Part shown: piece after piece, positions 59,145 through 64,000 of the stretch
Numbering within the stretch: the stretch's first letter is position 1
Layout of the letters: the number at the start of each line of letters is the position of its first letter
Source: Phylloscopus collybita
Taxonomy: Eukaryota > Chordata > Aves > Passeriformes > Phylloscopidae
Direction: 5' to 3'
Assembly (NCBI GenBank): GCA_027886175.1
Contig: JAJNNQ010000026.1
Span: forward strand, 31,514,001 to 31,578,000
Length of the DNA: 64,000 nucleotides
The notes under the pieces: generated by a model
The model's database searches: none
What the model was told of the DNA's origin: nothing
The model's input: the letters and a program-made list of their open reading frames with translations, nothing else
Program-made: the position numbers and the translations under genes

Positions 59145-62100
59145 TGAAAACAAAGGAGAATTATCAGATAAAGGAGGTGCAGAGGTGCAAGGGAATGGGT
59201 GAAAGAGGATCTGCTAACAGGGAGAAGGCTCCTAGACAGCCAAAGAGCACATCAGGGCAAAACGTCAATGGTCTTAACGATATAGTCGATGCAAAAGCAA
59301 TGAGACATCTGGATTTATGCTTTGAGACTGGCTGGAAGAAAAAAAAAATTGAAAGTGGTGTTGCTGTTGGAGACAATAATCCAACACTTAAGGTAGAGCC
59401 CTTTTTTCTCACCATCTGGGTTCCCAGTTTCCCCATTAGCTCCAACTTGGAAACTGTGGTTCCCCCAGCCTCACAGCTTCCCCAAACTCCACTATCCTCA
59501 GTCCCAAACTGATCTCGGATTCCTTCTAACCTCTCTTCCCTCATCTTCCTTCATGAGTTTTTCTGCTGCAAAACTTCATGTTATCTACTCCAGAGATACT
59601 ATACTCCAGCTTCAGCTATTTTGATCTCATACCTTGAGGCAGGGAGGGTTAATTCAGTTTTGAATTGCTGCTGCTAGAATTTAATTTCTTAGTAGTGTGG
59701 TACATAGAGCTCATTCTGAGATTCCTCAAAATAGTGTTGTACCTTTAAAGCTTATTGAACTTGCAGAAAATATTAATAGGCTACAATAACCAGCGCTTTA
59801 AACTGCTGCAGAGCAGCCTTGTCCATGCTTCCTGATAAACTATGTTATTGCTTAAAACACAGTTGCTGGAGTTGTATGGTTTAAATCAGTCAATCATGAG
59901 CATAAATATCTGCATTATCCTACAAGTACAATTTTTCAGTTTGTAATGTGAGATATTCTATTGTTCTTTCTCAGTCCTGTGAATGATTCATGCCATTCTG
60001 CAGAACTATAAGAGATCAGATGTGCCTTGGCCCCTCCTGTCTTAGTCAGCATCATCCTGTACATAACAATGTTGGTAACGCAGCAAACAGATTCTTACTA
60101 TGTGCAGAACTGACGCCGCCTGGAATTCACAAATCTTTTAAGGGAAAATAATCTGGGTTATAGAGTCAACTTCTGCTTTAGATGATGTAAAACTACTACA
60201 GTATACTATTTATGGCTTTGTGCCATTGGTACTATATTTCAAGACAGCAGACAAATATTCCCATTAATTCCCTCTAAGGGAGATGTACAAAAAAGGAAAA
60301 TTTAAAATGAAAGGATGAACTGTCATGTTTGAATCAGAAAAGTTGTGTGTGAGTAATAGTTTTTGAAGGCACATGGAATGTTGGTTTCTTACATAAGGAG
60401 GGATTTGCCCTTGTTAAGGGACCAGTGATACTACTGAGACCATATTTTCTAATAAGCTCATGGAGTTACATTTTTAACAAAATCCGCATATCTCTCTATG
60501 TATAAGCATGGGTATGTTGTCTACGCAATGACTTCATAGAGATATTAATTAGAGGAATGACTAACATTAATTTCTATGTCCTATGAAGCTTAAGTGTTGA
60601 GAACATTTTCTTACTCATTCTGGACTACTAAACAGGATTTAATGCCCAGCTTCAGCCATTAGTTTTGGACAATTGGATCCCATCAAAAGTGTTTTTGCAT
60701 TCATACTAGGGAAAAAAATCCTCTATTCAACAGGAAAAAAAAAGGAAAAAATAGGAAAAGTAAAAGTTTTCTGTTTGTTTTTGATTATCATATGTCAGTC
60801 AACAAGAAAAAAATTCTCATTGGTGTATATATAAAATTACAGGCAGTGTATCAGAAGGTTGATTCTTCTCCAGCAGTGCCAGTAAACTACTCTCAGACTA
60901 CATTGTGCATGTGGTTGCTACTGAAATATGTCTTGTGCAGTTAGAAATCATAAAGAAACAAATATGAAACAGCATATTCATGTGCTATAGCACATGTTAA
61001 TAGAAAGCGTGTTCATGTCTCATTTATGCTTTTGTGTCATAACTATCTTTTGACTTAATGTTATTCTTTTCCTCTGCAGGGATCTTAATCACTCTACCTC
61101 TTGTACTAATCACTGTTCTGACAGAGGGGAGAGTGAATTAAATTAGTTTTAAGAAATTTCCTGCTTTATTAATTTTACCAATGGAAGAGCATTCCCTCTG
61201 TCAGATTCTCCTCAGTTAATATCCTCTTCTCTTCACCAGTCTGAGCCTGAAGATCCTGACTTAATAATTTTTGATTCCAAAGTTTTCCTGATATATTTGG
61301 GGTCCCAGACGGGTGGCATAAGGCAGCTTTGGGAGTGTGAATGGTTTTTTCCCCTCATGCCCAGCACCTTGGTCTCTGCCTCCATTATATTCATCACGGC
61401 TCCTTCACTCTCAGCTGGGGAAATCCCAGAGGAAAGGTGGGTTGGGATCTAACTTCTATCAGTAATGAAATCTTTGCACAAGGCTTCAGCTGATCTCCTT
61501 CTGCAAGCAGACCCTGCTGGAGGTGAACCTGTCTTTGGCTGAGGTCTGTCAGCAGCCAGGCTGCCTCCTTAGCAGTCAGCCTGCTCCTTGTAGGAGTCAT
61601 CTCTAGTAGGCATTGACTTCAGTGTCACAGGTGTCACACTGAAAATTATCTCAAACCTGCAGAAAGGATCAGCAAAATATGCACACCTTGAATAGAAGGT
61701 GAGTTACGTTCTAGACTGATCTTCCTAAAAACATCCTTGCCTCATCCTCAGAGAGAGGTTGCTGTCTTTGTCTCCTGGACCAGGTGGTGGCGATGGTTTC
61801 CTCAGATGGCCTCACTCAGATTCCTGTTATAAATCATGTTGGAGTTTTTTCACATAAATTCTAAAGAAGCTAACCAAATGTTATTACCTTAGTTTTTAAA
61901 AGCATTGTATTTCTCCACAGCAAACAGTTTATGTAGTTTTTCAAGATAGTTTGAGATTTACTCAAATGAGAGCTTTAATTTAGAGAGGTTGCTTCAGGCA
62001 TAGGGAATTAATATAATCACTTTCTAGTCCTTTAAGTTACACCTTCATAGAAAGCTATAAGTTTTACAAGGCGGAAGAGATTTTGCTATTGTCAGATTAA

Positions 62101-63082
62101 ATTAACTCTACATTTAAATTCACAACAGCTCCTGATAAAGAAAAAAAAAATCCTTAGAAGGGATATATAAAAAAAGCCCCAAGATTGCAATTGTCTGGAA
62201 ATTGCAGAACTCACATTCTTAAACTTGTACCTTAACAAAACAATTGAAATGAACCACTTTTATTTATGTAGTTATTTCTTTGGGATTATCAAGTAGAAGT
62301 AGTTTTGGAATTGGAATAATTTTAGAAGCAATTCAGCTATAGCACTTTGCTGCACAAGTATTTCCTCTTGTTTCCCACTCAAAAGGATGATAGGAAAATA
62401 AGAAAATAACTTCTTTTTGAGTTGAGGATCATAAGGCCATGTAACAAATGCTGCTCCTAGCATCTCACAGCAGTAGCTGAGACAGACTATCATCTTCCTC
62501 ACTTATAATTTTCTCTGATGTTCAGGACAGTGCTTTGGCAAAGTGCTATTGAATGATAATATCCTTCATCACTTGAAAGGGCAATAACAACAAAAATGGT
62601 ACAAGTCTGAAGGTTTTGGAAGACAAATACATAGCTTTTAACCTGCAACATGCTTGAGATGGATCAGACATCTAGTTTCTTAGAATTTATTATCAGGTTG
62701 GAACAGAGTAAGAAGGACCTGTATCCTGAGTTATCTCTCAGCATGAAACTGAAAGATGAAGTTTTAAACTGCTTAATATCACTACAATATAATGTAAAAT
62801 ATAGAGTAGAAAAAGAGCTGTCAAAACCCCCAAATCTGTCCCAAAGATTGATTATTTTTTCTGAAAAGTACAATGAAAGTTTTTAAAAAATTTGTCCATA
62901 CTCCTGACACTGTTGAAAGACATTAATGGGAGAGGTAGATCCAAGGAAAATATCATACATGGGCTTGTACTAGTAGGTCTGTTGTTGTAGATGACTTGTC
63001 TTGGTGGCTTTTAGACTGTCTTAAAGCAGTACAGACAGACTGTGGGCTTAGCACTGCTGTACCAGTGTAAATCATATTACTG
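59145..63082. other. Non-coding sequence
   Basis: No gene was recognised. Open frames 59144-59512 (plus), 59164-59544 (minus), 61394-61600 (minus) and 62650-62886 (plus, 78 codons) have no domain I know. A GC-richer patch at about 61290-61790 is unexplained. Confidence 0.45.
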
Positions 63083-63978
63083 TGTTATGGTCTGGTTATT
63101 AAAATTGTTAGAGAGCTTCCTCTGCCAAAATTAAGGTGGAAAGGAGACCATATGCCAAAGTCAATAGCATGGATTTTATTTGACATTAAATGTGAGGGAG
63201 AGGGGGAGAGAGAGAGCAATGGGAAAAGATGTGGAGAGAGAAAGAGAGTAACAGAGAGACAGATTAGGCAGAATTTGTTACCATTCCATGGGTCCCAACA
63301 ACCTCCTGTTGGTGCTCTTCTAGTCTTCTTGCTGGTGAGGTCCCCCAAAACAGAGTTTAATGAATTAATACACACTTGGGCTGGTGGGAGTGCCCAGGTA
63401 GCTCTCTGGGTGGGGGACAAATTTGACACTGTCTCTTGCAGCAGACTCCAGATTCCTTTCATCTCTTTGTGTCAGGTCCAGGGCTGGTGCAGCCTCAGCA
63501 ATCAGTCAGGGGGAGGGGGCACTTTGGGGGTCTTTGATGGTTTATGAGACTTCTCAGCTGCCTCTCACATGAATGTCCTGTGTTTGTGGCCCTCCCAGGG
63601 TGGGGGGGTTTTACAGCTGAGCCAGTTTGTGTAAGGGAGGATGGGTGTTCACTCCCTCTGACCAGAGGTTACACCACACACCCAAAACCCTCCTCCTCCC
63701 CCTTTGACTGGGGGAGTGTGTGCAAACCTGGGCCCAGCAGCTGAGGCTGGGCTATGGCCTCCCCCACCACAAGCCCAGCCAGAGCTGATTTTCAAGATAG
63801 CAGCTGGGTTTGGCTTTCCTGCTAGATACATTCTTGTTCCTCAGCCTTGTTTGCTTCTCTCTAGACCTTAAAAAATTTGCTTAACTCACAGTCCAAAGTT
63901 CCAGTCAGGGAGGGGTGGGCTTCAGTGGCTGCAACTTTTTACAGTTTTGCTGTCATGGGCAAAAAGTGCTTCATAACA
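63083..63978 (-). mobile_element. Probable solo LTR at the window edge (family F, 896 bp)
   Basis: Plus ends are TGTTATGGTC (63083) and GCTTCATAACA (63978), a perfect 7-bp TGTTATG/CATAACA inverted repeat. On minus AATAAA (63180-63175) lies near the 3' end, followed by about 90 bp. The body is GC-richer than its surroundings, with a GA-rich stretch (63192-63260) just upstream of the signal. No target duplication was seen. It could instead be part of a longer element leaving the window. Open frames on both strands (63085-63831) are incidental. Confidence 0.6.
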
Positions 63979-64000
63979 ATGCTTAAACTATTAAACATAA

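Noticed and set aside
59144..59544. Overlapping 122- and 126-codon open frames on opposite strands
   Set aside because: No motif, no supporting promoter or splice context, and they overlap each other antisense.
62650..62886. 78-codon open frame with fairly balanced composition
   Set aside because: It looked protein-like at first, but no family is recognised and no exon signals are clear; chance cannot be excluded.

Overview
The window looks like avian nuclear DNA, most likely from a songbird. The signs are AT-rich intergenic sequence littered with solo retroviral LTRs, CR1 LINE fragments with CR1-type 3' ends, and no mammalian-type SINEs or L1. The lineage is inferred from recalled repeat families, not from a search. 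I find no host protein-coding gene or exon I can defend, and no tRNA, rRNA or CRISPR array.

The one clear coding locus is a nearly intact endogenous retrovirus on the minus strand (9209-15790, 6582 bp). It has two TG...CA LTRs, a perfect 5-bp target duplication (CACAG), a primer-binding site identical over 18 nt to the tRNA-Lys1,2 3' end, a 586-codon gag, a pol of about 1060 codons with protease, reverse transcriptase, RNase H and integrase, and a polypurine tract just before the 3' LTR. There is no env and no dUTPase. Gag resembles the ERV-L/Fv1 group (class III). Gag and pol share one reading frame, split only by a TAG, and a possible pseudoknot follows that stop. The LTRs differ by three substitutions and by four copies of a 22-bp tandem unit, so the insertion is young.

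Layout: 1-4390 is AT-rich non-coding. 4390-5130 is an LTR-like dispersed repeat. 5131-7884 is non-coding. 7885-8517 is a minus-strand solo LTR. 9204-15795 is the provirus with its target duplications. 15796-25650 is non-coding. 25650-26335 holds two CR1 3' fragments. 28028-28487 is a plus-strand solo LTR. 28488-40464 is non-coding, with one good TATA motif and TAATTA-rich sequence. 40465-40763 is a short plus-strand solo LTR with a 6-bp target duplication. 45924-46270 is a possible LTR. 47821-47955 is an extreme T/G tract. 49259-50026 is a solo LTR of the provirus's own wider family. 52205-52590 is an antisense CR1 reverse-transcriptase fragment. 56751-57408 is another solo LTR. 58650-59144 is a second, inverted copy of the repeat at 4390. 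63083-63978 is a further LTR at the window edge.

Within the provirus the parts form one unit. The LTRs supply promoter and polyadenylation signals, tRNA-Lys would prime minus-strand DNA, the polypurine tract primes plus-strand DNA, Gag would build the particle, and Pol, made only by passing the TAG, would supply the enzymes. Without env it would be expected to spread inside cells as a retrotransposon.
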